Source of the DNA: Metabacillus malikii
GTDB lineage: Bacteria > Bacillota > Bacilli > Bacillales > Bacillaceae
Direction: 5' to 3'
NCBI RefSeq assembly: GCF_030813355.1
Contig: NZ_JAUSUD010000009.1
Span: 1 to 64,000, forward strand
Length of the DNA: 64,000 bases
Numbering within the stretch: position 1 is the stretch's first letter; the number at the start of each line of letters is the position of its first letter. The translations under genes were made by a program, and so were the position numbers. This document shows positions 26,916 to 35,756 of this stretch, in pieces. The notes beneath the pieces were generated by a model. The model saw only the letters and a list, made by a program, of their open reading frames with translations. It was not told the origin of the DNA and did no database searches.

Positions 26916-27020
26916 GAAAAATTGTTTTTTTTAAGGAAAGAAGAAATAAGCCCTAAAAGCATGCTTTGAGGGTAGTTTAAAATTATCCCAGTAATATATA
27001 GAGTCTTTTATTCTTATTTA

Positions 27021-27545
27021 CTAATTATTTTCTGCCAAATCAAAAGCGACATTTATATCACCGTCTCCGACAGCTAGAGCAAAGCTTACTGCCTCTTCAA
27101 AATAGCCTAGACGAGTGTAGCTATAAGTACTTGAGAAGGTTTCATAAAACAATACCAGACCATTATCCCCATACAACATGATATCTCCCGCATTAATCTC
27201 CCCGGGTCTCTCGGAATTTGTTGGGAGTGTATCTGGTAAACTATAGAATTTTTCATTACTATTAACATCGCTCATATTTATGTCTAAAGGTAGTTTTTCA
27301 ATGAAAGCCTGAGTGGTTTGGTTATTGTAAAGCTTGGCAGAAAATACCTGATCGCCTATAGTTATGTTTAAATCTATCATCGTTGATGGATTTGACATAT
27401 CAATATCCCTCGTTTCTTGAATGGAGTCACTGGTTGGCAATTCCTCTTGATTCGTTTCTTCACTTTCATTTGTTTCACTAATAGTACAGGCAGTCAGACC
27501 AAAGCTAAAAATAAACAAACAAAGGATAGAAAAGTATTTTTTCAT
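27021..27545 (-). CDS. Cyclophilin-like domain lipoprotein
   Basis: The 174-aa protein has a signal peptide with lipobox LTAC (Cys20) and an acidic linker. The cyclophilin-like fold domain (about 57-170) includes MIDLNITIGDQVFSAKLYNN and the conserved PGEINAGDIMLYG and LVLFYETF. This fold group (related to TM1367) has no proven prolyl isomerase activity. The gene has AAAGGA before its ATG. It lies 475 bases downstream of the acetyltransferase gene's start on the same strand and may share the detoxification regulon, but no MerR operator precedes it directly. Confidence 0.72.
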   Translation of the reverse strand: MKKYFSILCLFIFSFGLTACTISETNESEETNQEELPTSDSIQETRDIDMSNPSTMIDLNITIGDQVFSAKLYNNQTTQAFIEKLPLDINMSDVNSNEKFYSLPDTLPTNSERPGEINAGDIMLYGDNGLVLFYETFSSTYSYTRLGYFEEAVSFALAVGDGDINVAFDLAENN

Positions 27546-27683
27546 TCTATGTAATCCTTTCTACATGCTTTTTACTAGTATTCATATATATATTTTCTGT
27601 GAAAAATGGTTCTATCTATTTAAATAAAATTAAATCTGTTTACCATAAAGAGCTGCACCGTCAACATTAGGAATCACAAAGAA

Positions 27684-28262
27684 TTATTCCTGACTGGCTT
27701 CAATTTTTTTTAACATTTTCGCAGGCACCCCTCCTACGATAACATTAGGAGGGACATCTTCTGTAACAACTGCACCAGCTGCAATAATAGCGCCATCACC
27801 AATGTTTACACCGGGAACGACTGTGGCATTTGCTCCAATCCAGACATCATTACCAATCGTAATGGGTGCAGGATGCATTGTACCACGCTTTTTAGGATCA
27901 ATGTCGTGATTAAGAGTAGCCAAAACTACATTGTGTCCAATGAGAACACCATCGCCAATTGTAATTCCACCTTGATCCTGAAAGCGACAACCTGAGTTGA
28001 TAAAGACATTCTTGCCCACATTAATGTTTTTCCCACAATCCGTATAAAAAGGAGGGAACATAGCAAATGTTTTATCTACCGATTTGCCAATCAACCGGGA
28101 AAATAGTTCCTGAACTTCTTGGGGCGTATGATAATGTCCGTTCAACTCAGCGGTTAACTTCAATGCTTCTTGCGAGACTTTGTGCATCACCTGATGCATC
28201 TCCGAACCTCCCTCAACCGCTTCACCTCGGTTCAAGTGCGCTAAAAAGTCATTAATATCCAT
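27684..28262 (-). CDS. Sugar/maltose O-acetyltransferase-like protein (left-handed beta-helix)
   Basis: The 192-aa protein has the Maa/LacA-type N-terminal helical region and then hexapeptide repeats such as [25 protein letters not shown] and [16 protein letters not shown], ending [10 protein letters not shown]. It would use acetyl-CoA on a sugar or other hydroxyl. The likely catalytic His is in [11 protein letters not shown] at 28262 is chosen for its AAGGAGG six bases upstream. It follows the aldo-keto reductase gene by 135 bases on the same strand, so the MerR-type promoter at 29333 may serve both. Confidence 0.82.
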   Translation of the reverse strand: MDINDFLAHLNRGEAVEGGSEMHQVMHKVSQEALKLTAELNGHYHTPQEVQELFSRLIGKSVDKTFAMFPPFYTDCGKNINVGKNVFINSGCRFQDQGGITIGDGVLIGHNVVLATLNHDIDPKKRGTMHPAPITIGNDVWIGANATVVPGVNIGDGAIIAAGAVVTEDVPPNVIVGGVPAKMLKKIEASQE

Positions 28263-28397
28263 TAAAATCCTCCTTGTCAATATGATTTATCAAGTATAAT
28301 TTATTAAAATCGGATGGGAGACAGACAATTTTATCTTTTAGTGAGTAATGTCATATTAGGTGATGCATTATATATATAATTATTCATGTAGGCATTC

Positions 28398-29246
28398 TTA
28401 CCATAAGGCAAGAGGCTGTTTCATGCTAGGTTTTGGATAGATTGAGTCTAATTGTTGCAAATCTTGCTGTGTTAATTGAATCTCAACTGCTTTCACATTA
28501 TCGATCATATGAGTGGTATTACTAGATTGTGGAATAGCAATTGTTTTACCATTTCGAATACACCATGCTAATAAAATTTGAAAAATATCTGATTGGTGTC
28601 TTTCAGCAAGTTCCTTTAAAACTTTTTGTTTAGTTAGGTTGGTGCCAAAACTATCCCCCCGAGCAACTGGAGAATAGGCGATTAGTGGCATTTCAAGTTT
28701 GTTCATCATTGGTACTAAATCGAATTCAATTCCTCGATCTCCCAAATTATAACGTACTTGATTTGTTGCACACTTCATCCCATCAGGCAGTGTCATTATT
28801 TTTTCTATGTCATCAACATCTAAATTAGAAACACCCCATGACTTAATTTTACCCTGACTTTTTGCATTCTCTAAGGCTTCAATCGTTTCTTTAATAGGAA
28901 TATTCCCTTTCCAATGGAGTAAGTATAGGTCTAAATAATCTGTATTTAATCTTTTTAAGCTATTTTCTAAACTGATCGGTAATTGCTTTTTCGAGGCATT
29001 TGAAGGAAGAACTTTTGAAATCAGAAATAATTCTTCACGGTTATAAGGTTTAATAGTGTGAGCAACTAATTTCTCTGCATTTCCATCACCATACATTTCA
29101 GCAGTATCAATAACTTGAACGCCATTATCTAGACCAACTCTTATTGCTTCTACTTCTTGATCAAATCTATCTACCTGATCTCCCATATTCGAAGTACCTA
29201 TACCTATAGGGAAAACCTTTCTTCCTGCAATTTTTACTTTTTTCAA
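28398..29246 (-). CDS. Aldo-keto reductase
   Basis: The 282-aa TIM-barrel enzyme shows the AKR tetrad: Asp in VIDTAEMYGDG with its Tyr, Lys in LFLISKVLPS, and His in LYLLHWKG. NADPH-binding residues occur in IPQSSNTTHMIDN. AKRs reduce aldehydes and ketones, and such enzymes often detoxify reactive carbonyls. TTG at 29246 is preferred because AGGAG lies 8 bases upstream. The gene is divergent from the MerR regulator and has a MerR-type promoter (29333-29363) with an almost consensus -35. Confidence 0.88.
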   Translation of the reverse strand: MKKVKIAGRKVFPIGIGTSNMGDQVDRFDQEVEAIRVGLDNGVQVIDTAEMYGDGNAEKLVAHTIKPYNREELFLISKVLPSNASKKQLPISLENSLKRLNTDYLDLYLLHWKGNIPIKETIEALENAKSQGKIKSWGVSNLDVDDIEKIMTLPDGMKCATNQVRYNLGDRGIEFDLVPMMNKLEMPLIAYSPVARGDSFGTNLTKQKVLKELAERHQSDIFQILLAWCIRNGKTIAIPQSSNTTHMIDNVKAVEIQLTQQDLQQLDSIYPKPSMKQPLALW

Positions 29247-29332
29247 TTTCTTCACTCCTAAAATGAATCAATAGCCAAAATATATTTTCATTTATCTCTT
29301 TAAATTAACTTTACATGTTCTCTTCAAAAAAC

Positions 29333-29363
29333 ATGTTAATACTTATAGTTAACTCTAGGTCAA
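29333..29363 (-). promoter_or_regulatory. MerR-type promoter/operator for the aldo-keto reductase
   Basis: On the minus strand TTGACC, a 19-base spacer beginning TAGAGTTAACT, then TAACAT. It is the closest of the three sites to the regulator gene. Confidence 0.78.
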
Positions 29364-29446
29364 GTATTAAATTCATTAAATTGGTGTTTTGCAAAAAATA
29401 TATAGAGGTAACCTTCACTATTAAATACCATCCACCTCTTGAAACT

Positions 29447-29475
29447 TTGACACAAAAAAATGTCCATGATAATAT
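29447..29475 (+). promoter_or_regulatory. Sigma-A promoter of the merR gene
   Basis: TTGACA and TAATAT with a 17-base spacer. Downstream, at 29493-29509, agttaactagagcttaa echoes the regulon operator and could allow autoregulation. Confidence 0.7.
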
Positions 29476-29535
29476 TCATTCCATAAACATAAAGTTAACT
29501 AGAGCTTAAGATTTTTCAAGAAAGGAAGATACATT

Positions 29536-29952
29536 ATGAACACATATTCAATTGGGGAAGTTGCAAACGAATTGAATCTTACAGTGTATACTTTGCGTTA
29601 CTATGACAAAGAGGGTCTTATGCCTTTTGTAGATCGTACACCAAGCGGTACAAGAGTGTTTAAGGATTCAGATATCGAGGCTTTAAAAATTGTTGAATGT
29701 CTGAAGTCTACTGGAATGCCTATAAAGGAGATTAAAACTTTCTTTGAATGGTGTTCTGAGGGAGACTCTACGTTAAAACAAAGATATGAAATGTTTATGG
29801 AACGTAAAGCCATTGTAGAGGCTCAAATGGAGGAACTAAAAAAGACAATGGAACTAATTGAGCATAAATGCTGGTATTACAATACTGCAATAGTAGCAGG
29901 AACAGAGGATGTTCATAAAGAGGATAAAATAGAGCTTCCTGTTAAGGACTAA
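29536..29952 (+). CDS. MerR-family transcriptional regulator
   Basis: The 138-aa protein has the MerR winged helix at the N terminus (YSIGEVANELNLTVYTLRYYDKEGL) and wing (RTPSGTRVFKDSD), then a dimerisation coil. The C-terminal part has one Cys (EHKCWYYNTAI) and no metal-site cluster, so it belongs to the aldehyde/electrophile-sensing AdhR-like branch rather than to metal regulators (inference). Three 19-bp-spacer promoters with a common dyad lie within 3.4 kb. AAAGGA precedes the ATG. Confidence 0.88.
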   Translation: MNTYSIGEVANELNLTVYTLRYYDKEGLMPFVDRTPSGTRVFKDSDIEALKIVECLKSTGMPIKEIKTFFEWCSEGDSTLKQRYEMFMERKAIVEAQMEELKKTMELIEHKCWYYNTAIVAGTEDVHKEDKIELPVKD

Positions 29953-29958
29953 AAGAAA

Positions 29959-30005
29959 ACTACCTGTATTTCATTTTTGTGTGAATGAAATATAAGTAGT
30001 TTTTC
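29959..30005 (+). terminator. Terminator of merR
   Basis: An imperfect 17-bp stem (actacctgtatttcatt / aatgaaatataagtagt) is followed by tttttc, just after the merR stop. The rest of the gap to 30205 shows nothing. Confidence 0.7.
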
Positions 30006-30205
30006 ATTTTATTATTCAACGAGTTTCAAACTCTCTCCACCACTTTCCATAATCATAAGTTTCTTGAACATCACTTCATTAATTCCACAGTATGCTCCTA
30101 TTATGACTACGTTTTCCATGAAACAATTTTGTAAAAATTTATCAAAAGAATTATATACTTTATAGTTAGCTAAATATTAATAAAAATAAATTTTTAATTT
30201 ACCCC

Positions 30206-30236
30206 TTGCGTTAGAGTTAACTCGAGCCTCTATACT
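30206..30236 (+). promoter_or_regulatory. MerR-type promoter/operator for the hydrolase gene
   Basis: TTGCGT, a 19-base spacer beginning TAGAGTTAACT, and a TATACT -10, 63 bases upstream of the hydrolase ATG. Confidence 0.78.
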
Positions 30237-30299
30237 ATCCCGTGTACCCTAAATGTATTCAAAAATAAATGTCAATTAGACAAAAGGAGATAGACCATT

Positions 30300-31271
30300 A
30301 TGAAAAATGATTTAACTATTACTCAAGTGTGGGATAAAGTTTTCCAAAAAAGTGATGAGGTCAATCATCGTAAGGTAACTTTCCCTAACCGCTACGGCAT
30401 AACATTAGTTGCTGATTTATATGAGCCAAAAAACATAGGTGGGAAGCTTTCAGCTATTGCTGTATCTGGACCATTTGGGGCTGTTAAAGAGCAATCATCT
30501 GGACTATATGCACAAACAATGGCAGAAAGAGGATTTTTAGCCATTGCCTTTGACCCGTCATTTACTGGTGAAAGTGGAGGAAATCCTCGATATGTTGCAT
30601 CACCTGATATCAATACAGAAGATTTCCAGGCAGCTGTAGATTTCTTATCAACTCAGGATAATGTCGATCCTGAAAAAATAGGGATTATTGGAATATGTGG
30701 CTGGGGTGGAATGGCTATAAATGCTGCAGCTATTGATACAAGAATCAAAGCTACAGTCACATCTACAATGTATGATATGTCTCGTGTGAATGCGGAAGGA
30801 TATTTTAACGCAATGGACGAGGATGCGCGATATGAAGCGCGAAAAAGCTTAAATGCACAAAGAATTGTGGATTATAAAAATGGAGATTACGCAAGAGCTG
30901 GAGGAGTTCCTGATCCACTTCCAGCAGATGCACCATACTTCGTAAAAGACTATTATGATTACTATAAAACAGATCGCGGGTATCACAATAGATCATTAAA
31001 TTCAAATGAAGGATGGAATATTACTTCATCATTATCATTTATGAATATGCCAATTTTACAATACAGTAACGAAATTCGTAATGCCGTTTTAATGGTCCAT
31101 GGTGAAAAAGCACATTCTTTATATTTTACTCAGGATGCGTTTGAAAAATTAACTGGAGATAATAAGGAATTACTGGTTGTTCCTGGCGCTTCTCATACTG
31201 ATTTGTATGATCAAACTGATATTATCCCTTTTGATAAAATAACTCAATTTTTTCAAACAAATTTAATCTAA
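30300..31271 (+). CDS. Alpha/beta hydrolase of the dienelactone-hydrolase/YcjY type
   Basis: The 323-aa protein carries the nucleophile elbow GICGWGGM, with Cys133 where many hydrolases have Ser, as in dienelactone hydrolase. A late acid region follows (MVHGEKAHSLY) and a catalytic His in PGASHTDLYDQ. FDPSFTGESGG is typical of the YcjY/BFR subgroup. The substrate is unknown; a lactone or ester detoxification role fits the regulon. AAGGAG precedes the ATG. It is the first gene after the third MerR-type promoter and has its own terminator. Confidence 0.82.
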   Translation: MKNDLTITQVWDKVFQKSDEVNHRKVTFPNRYGITLVADLYEPKNIGGKLSAIAVSGPFGAVKEQSSGLYAQTMAERGFLAIAFDPSFTGESGGNPRYVASPDINTEDFQAAVDFLSTQDNVDPEKIGIIGICGWGGMAINAAAIDTRIKATVTSTMYDMSRVNAEGYFNAMDEDARYEARKSLNAQRIVDYKNGDYARAGGVPDPLPADAPYFVKDYYDYYKTDRGYHNRSLNSNEGWNITSSLSFMNMPILQYSNEIRNAVLMVHGEKAHSLYFTQDAFEKLTGDNKELLVVPGASHTDLYDQTDIIPFDKITQFFQTNLI

Positions 31272-31320
31272 ATTAGATAAACATAGGAATATAAAAAGTT
31301 TTTACTCAATGAAACGTATA

Positions 31321-31366
31321 CCTCCATATCATTTTAATTGCAAAAGATATGGAGGATTTGTTTTCT
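31321..31366 (+). terminator. Terminator of the hydrolase gene
   Basis: A perfect 10-bp stem (cctccatatc / gatatggagg) is followed by a T-rich tract. Confidence 0.75.
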
Positions 31367-31475
31367 TCTTTTATTGAAACCAATACACTACTGATTGAAC
31401 TTATACATACTCCTATCAACACTAGCCGACTGTTCAAGTCGGTTAATAATCATGAAATTTATTGGAGGAATTAAA

Positions 31476-31886
31476 ATGGCAAAACATGAAGATGTAAAAA
31501 ATGGCGTTATTTTCCCGGTTGGCGAGAAAAATGAAGCATATGCACAATACTTTGTGGGACAAAGTTATCTTCAAGGATTAGTTGCTGACCCTAAAGTAAA
31601 TGTTGGTGTCGGAAATGTAACTTTTGAACCTGGATGCAGAAATAACTGGCATATCCATCGTGATGGATTTCAGATTTTATTGGTAACTGGTGGCGAAGGA
31701 TGGTATCAAGAAGAAGGAAAACCTGCTCAATTCTTAAAAGTTGGCGATGTTATCGTCACTCACGATGGTGTGAAACACTGGCATGGTGCCTCAAAAGATA
31801 GTTGGTTTGAACACATTGCAATCACTGCTGGTACTCCTGAATGGTTGGAACCAGTATCAGATGAGGTATATAACAAAGTAAAATAA
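31476..31886 (+). CDS. Cupin-domain protein
   Basis: The 136-aa single-domain cupin has both motifs: the first with WHIHRDGFQILLVTGGEGWYQ, given here as HIH and the later GEG turn, and the second with KVGDVIVTHDGVKHWHGA. The His and Glu/Gln positions fit a metal site. Small cupins of this kind often travel with AKR and hydrolase genes in Firmicutes and are annotated near carboxymuconolactone decarboxylases. ATG at 31476 is chosen because GGAGG lies 7 bases upstream. It lies after the hydrolase terminator, so it may have its own promoter. Confidence 0.82.
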   Translation: MAKHEDVKNGVIFPVGEKNEAYAQYFVGQSYLQGLVADPKVNVGVGNVTFEPGCRNNWHIHRDGFQILLVTGGEGWYQEEGKPAQFLKVGDVIVTHDGVKHWHGASKDSWFEHIAITAGTPEWLEPVSDEVYNKVK

Positions 31887-31913
31887 TTACTAAGATCTAA
31901 TACAAAATTAGCC

Positions 31914-31945
31914 GATTCTCCCTAATTGGAAGAATCGGTTTTTGC
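31914..31945 (+). terminator. Terminator of the cupin gene
   Basis: An 8-bp stem (ccgattct / agaatcgg) is followed by ttttt. Confidence 0.8.
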
Positions 31946-32067
31946 GTTACTTTGTGAAGAAATCCGTTAGTTTAAGTGAAAACCTTCACAATATCAGGAA
32001 TTTTCATACTAAAACCATACTAAAAAATACCAGATTACGGTTCTAATTCCCCAAAAATTATTCCAAT

Positions 32068-32099
32068 AGTTATTGCGCAGTAAAAGTCTACTACGCAAT
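32068..32099. repeat. 32-base palindromic repeat, copy 1
   Basis: It is identical at 30 of 32 bases to 33829-33860. Its ends ATTGCG and CGCAAT and inner AGTA/TACT form an imperfect hairpin. Confidence 0.6.
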
Positions 32100-32144
32100 A
32101 TACAACAAATCCCCCGCAATTTTACCCTATTGTTAAAGAATCAC

Positions 32145-32176
32145 AAAAAAAGCAGAGACCCTTATTTAGTCTCTGC
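32145..32176 (-). terminator. Terminator after a decayed gene
   Basis: An 8-bp perfect stem (gcagagac / gtctctgc) is followed on the minus strand by seven U. It lies 18 bases after the stop of the pseudogene at 32194. Confidence 0.75.
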
Positions 32177-32193
32177 ATCATTACTATTTAAAA

Positions 32194-32415
32194 CTATTTG
32201 AACCATCTCACAATGGCTTGAGAGGATAGAATGAATGTCATTTGAGTATGTCCGTTCTCGGAAACATATCCACTATTTCCGTAACAAACACATAAGGCTC
32301 ATAAATTCATCGGCAAATTGGAATTTATCTCACTCATATTATTTACAAATCAGCCCAGACATCTACTTAAAAAGAAGTGTAATGTGAAATACGTTCATAT
32401 GCTCATCCGATAAAT
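32194..32415 (-). pseudogene. Decayed gene, C-terminal remnant
   Basis: The last 30 or so codons read CYGNSGYVSENGHTQMTF and then ILSSQAIVRWFK to a stop at 32194. Just upstream another frame reads KFQFADEFMSLMC, so a frameshift separates them. Earlier codons are broken by stops. A strong terminator follows. I do not recognise the protein. Confidence 0.45.
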
Positions 32416-32499
32416 CCTGTTTTCCTTTTAAAGAAATATAAATAGATAAAATCCATCTTCATAATCCCACGATTTCATATCGTCATATTATCACATTCC

Positions 32500-32718
32500 T
32501 TATATATACTGTTTCAGCCAGTCTGGCATGTTAGGGTCATCAATTGCCCAAGATTCTTCAAAACGCTCGTCTTGGTCCCAGTTGTTTTCATCACCGTCAA
32601 AGAACTTCTGCCTGTGACACTTGTACTTAACAACTTCGTTTCCTTCAAGTCTATACTCGTTCCAATAATAATTCTGCTTACCATAACCCTTCCATTCGTT
32701 AGTAGTGTAAATTACCAT
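32500..32718 (-). CDS. Hypothetical protein, 72 aa
   Basis: I do not recognise this small acidic protein. It is rich in Trp, Tyr and Asp ([16 protein letters not shown] early; [18 protein letters not shown] late), with no membrane segment. The ATG at 32718 has AAAGGA eight bases upstream; two earlier ATGs crowd that SD. The rich aromatic content and complete SD support a real gene. The gap 32719-33054 shows nothing. Confidence 0.5.
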   Translation of the reverse strand: MVIYTTNEWKGYGKQNYYWNEYRLEGNEVVKYKCHRQKFFDGDENNWDQDERFEESWAIDDPNMPDWLKQYI

Positions 32719-33054
32719 ATACATCATCCTTTCGTTATTTACAAATTCCTATTTATCAGTATTAAACAGGTAACTTTCATTTCGCAATTTAATACATCTA
32801 CACATATGGATTTAAAAGGAATTTCTTTGTCCCTTTTTTATTTTTATCATCAATTATTAAATCACAAATCAATTTATCTATATCACTAAAATCCATGTCT
32901 GGTTTAAACCCTTTATCTGGTTTTAACCAATGATTCATCATCAATCTGTCAAACTGATGTAGATGGTCTTGAAGTACTTTGTACTGTTATTCTTCTTATA
33001 TACTCGCACTTGTCAAAATTGGTTATGAATCTCATAATCCCCTAATATGGTTGT

Positions 33055-33666
33055 TTACTCATCTTCGTATTCTTGCGATAAGGTGCGATTTTTTAATGTA
33101 ACTACAATTTTTGAAAGAATCTTTGTTGGATCCATATCCTTGTGATCACTTGAAAGTTGTCCCTTTTCAGGTTTTATAAAGAACTGTACTTTATCCTTAC
33201 TTCCTTTGTATCCTATATAAAGCACTACTATAGTATTTCCATCCTTATCCGTTTTGACATTGGTATTTATCCAATAGTCAGGATCCGGTTTGATTTTTTC
33301 CTTTACTTCTGGAATATACCAATCATCTAACCTAATAAGCTTTGCATCCTTAAACAGTTCAATATTCAGTAACTTTTGGCAACGTGAATAAACTGATTTT
33401 AGGCTATCAATTTCTATTCTTTTTTGGCACTTTGGACAGACAAGTCCTACTTCGCTGTATTCATTATTAATATTCAATTCAATTTCGGGATGCTTAGAAC
33501 AATGTAAATGAATACCATCTTGATTACAAAAATAATAATCCTTCCAGCTGATTTCTTTCGTATAATAATTTGTACAATCTCCACGTATTACCTTTGACTC
33601 CTCATGTAAACTGCATTTACGAAAGGAAATATCATCGTCTAATCGATATATAATTTTATCTTCCAT
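33055..33666 (-). CDS. Hypothetical protein with a zinc-ribbon motif
   Basis: The 203-aa protein is unrecognised. A CPKCQK knuckle (about 76-81) and further cysteines and histidines upstream (YYFCNQDGIHLHCSKHPEIE) suggest a zinc-ribbon. The N-terminal region contains another pair of Cys (RKCSLHEE, RGDCTNYY). The C-terminal half is beta-rich. GGGGG lies 9 bases before the ATG. No partner gene is nearby on the same strand. Confidence 0.55.
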   Translation of the reverse strand: MEDKIIYRLDDDISFRKCSLHEESKVIRGDCTNYYTKEISWKDYYFCNQDGIHLHCSKHPEIELNINNEYSEVGLVCPKCQKRIEIDSLKSVYSRCQKLLNIELFKDAKLIRLDDWYIPEVKEKIKPDPDYWINTNVKTDKDGNTIVVLYIGYKGSKDKVQFFIKPEKGQLSSDHKDMDPTKILSKIVVTLKNRTLSQEYEDE

Positions 33667-33828
33667 AGCTTTTGGCCCCCTATACTATTCTTTTTTTAAA
33701 GCTGGCAAGACTACCCCTAAATACTCCTGCCAATAATCATTATCACTAGCAATAAATAATAAAATCTCTTATTAAATCATACCAGAATATATGTAAACCT
33801 TGTTACTATTTTCCATATTTATGCCATC

Positions 33829-33860
33829 AGTTATTGCACAGTAAAAGTCTACTACGTAAT
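33829..33860. repeat. 32-base palindromic repeat, copy 2
   Basis: It matches 32068-32099 with two changes, both in the stem arms. It lies in the gene-free stretch 33667-34346, which otherwise holds the leader repeat (34134-34185) and the inverted repeat at 34282-34315. Confidence 0.6.
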
Positions 33861-34133
33861 AAGATTTACCCATAAGCAAAAAGCAAAATATTCATTCCCT
33901 ATTCATGTCCATAACTTAATCCTGAAGTGAAAACTGCTTTATTAAAGTGCAAATACTCTTAGAGTAGATGTACTTTATATGCGGTTTTTTATTATATTTT
34001 TTCTAGGAAATCCATCTAATCTTCTACCCCCTAGCAAATTTCCCATTCTTCTAATTCGCTATTACTATATGAACTGATAGTTTTGCTTAAATGAATCCTT
34101 TTAATATAGCTCTTATTTACCCAGATTATTTTT

Positions 34134-34185
34134 CCATATTTTGGCCCAACGAAAATATTATTCACCTGCCGATAACCAAGTATCT
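34134..34185 (+). repeat. Leader repeat copy 3
   Basis: It shares ttggccc, a 21-base spacer and ccgataaccaagtatct with 24270-24321. It is followed by taggaggtgagtaac, where a GTG opens only 9 codons, so the gene it once led is probably gone. Confidence 0.55.
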
Positions 34186-34281
34186 CAAGTAAATAGGAGG
34201 TGAGTAACACGGAAGCAGATATAAATTAAGAAAAAATTTAAATCAAGGAATATATCAATTCATTTTTTATCCAAGGAAGTA

Positions 34282-34315
34282 CTACCAAGGTAGAGTCTAC
34301 TTAATAGCTTGGTAG
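34282..34315. promoter_or_regulatory. Inverted repeat upstream of the integrase
   Basis: The arms ctaccaag and cttggtag are 18 bases apart with an inner gtaga/tctac pair, followed by atttctt. It may be a terminator or control site in front of int. Confidence 0.4.
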
Positions 34316-34346
34316 ATTTCTTAACTAAACAACAGGAGAGAACAAG

Positions 34347-35477
34347 ATGGCCAGTATTCAAAAAAGAGGCAAAACTTATCAATACACTGTAAGTCATGTT
34401 GTAAATGGCAAACAAAAGCCTATTAGGAAAGGAGGTTTCCGGACTAAAAAGGAAGCGCAAATAGCCGCCACGGAAGTTGAGGCAGAATTACTAAAAGGTA
34501 CCACACCTAATTTGAAACCAGTTCCTTTTGATGAGTATTTAGAAAACTGGTTAAAGCTATACAAGACCGATATAAATTCCAATACCCTTGCACGTTATAA
34601 TGACACCCTACGGACCGTTAAAGATAGATTCGGGGGTATTCCTATTCAAAATATAAATAAACGCTCCTATCAAGCTTTTTTAAACGAATACGGACAGACC
34701 CACGCAAAGGAATCAACAAGAAAATTAAATACACATATTAGAGCATGTGTAAAGGAAGCAATTGATGAGGGATTAATTAGAGTGGATTTTACACGTGGTG
34801 CTACGTTAACAGGCAAAACTGGGAAAAAGTCAGAGGACAAGCATTTAGGTTATCAAGAAAGTCAATTGCTCCTAAAAGCAATACATGATTTAGATAATAA
34901 GACATTAACTCACGAATTATTATTGCTAGGTCTTACATCTGGAATACGTTTTGCAGAAATAGTTGGCTTGACAAGGAATGACTTTAATTTTGCTAATAAT
35001 ACAATAAATATCAACAAGTCCTGGGGATATACAAAAAAGATGCATGAAGGTTTTGGGCCAACCAAAAATGAGCAATCTGTTCGTGTAATTAAAATGGATA
35101 AGGAAACTATGGATGTATTCAAAAACCTATTTGATACCACACTAGACAATATACACGGACTTGTGTTCTTTTCGCCTTCATCGAAATATAAAGTTATTAG
35201 TAATGGTAATGCAAATAAGGTTTTGGAGAATCTTTTAAAGAAACTTAATATAGACCCTATCTCCGTTCACGGATTACGCCACACCCACGCCAGTGTACTT
35301 CTTTATGAAGGGGTTTCTGTCTATTACGTATCTAAACGGTTAGGTCATGGTGACATTGAAACAACATTAAATACGTATTCACATGTAGTTAAAGAATTGG
35401 AAGAAAGAGATCAGATGAAAAGTGTAAGTGTTTTCGAAAGGATGCTTGAAAAAACCGTGAAGGTAATGAAAATTTAA
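34347..35477 (+). CDS. int: Tyrosine recombinase (island integrase)
   Basis: The 376-aa protein has an AP2-like arm-binding domain (1-50: ASIQKRGKTYQYTV, GGFRTKKEAQ), a SAM-like core-binding domain (about 60-150) and a catalytic domain with Arg201 (LTSGIRFAE), His308-xx-Arg311 (HGLRHTH), His334 (RLGHGD) and Tyr344 (LNTYSHV). All key residues are present, so it should be active. AGGAGAG precedes the ATG. It lies next to its tRNA-Arg target, in the usual position for Tn916/ICE-type integrases. No excisionase is recognised beside it. Confidence 0.93.
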   Translation: MASIQKRGKTYQYTVSHVVNGKQKPIRKGGFRTKKEAQIAATEVEAELLKGTTPNLKPVPFDEYLENWLKLYKTDINSNTLARYNDTLRTVKDRFGGIPIQNINKRSYQAFLNEYGQTHAKESTRKLNTHIRACVKEAIDEGLIRVDFTRGATLTGKTGKKSEDKHLGYQESQLLLKAIHDLDNKTLTHELLLLGLTSGIRFAEIVGLTRNDFNFANNTININKSWGYTKKMHEGFGPTKNEQSVRVIKMDKETMDVFKNLFDTTLDNIHGLVFFSPSSKYKVISNGNANKVLENLLKKLNIDPISVHGLRHTHASVLLYEGVSVYYVSKRLGHGDIETTLNTYSHVVKELEERDQMKSVSVFERMLEKTVKVMKI

Positions 35478-35535
35478 AAATTAATGTCCCTTATTAAAAT
35501 TCTACTATGTACGTTCATGTTATTCTGGGTTAATA

Positions 35536-35556
35536 CTTGTGTAAAAAATGTGTAAA
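35536..35556 (+). repeat. Right arm-type repeat, putative integrase binding site
   Basis: cttgtgtaaaaaatgtgtaaa is 20/21 identical to 202-222 in the same orientation. Confidence 0.6.
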
Positions 35557-35602
35557 GCGGTTTGATAACATACCTTTTTCTATCGTATCTCTAGAAAAAT
35601 AA

Positions 35603-35646
35603 AAAACACGCTAACCGCTTGAAATATCAGCGTTTTAGCGTGTTTT
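35603..35646 (+). terminator. Terminator of int
   Basis: A 12-bp perfect outer stem (aaaacacgctaa / ttagcgtgtttt) with a nested ccgctt...agcg pair and a tttt end. It lies between int and the tRNA, which are convergent. Confidence 0.75.
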
Positions 35647-35682
35647 CCGGATATCTTATCGTATCCTAAATTAACTTGGTAG

Positions 35683-35756
<74 letters not shown>

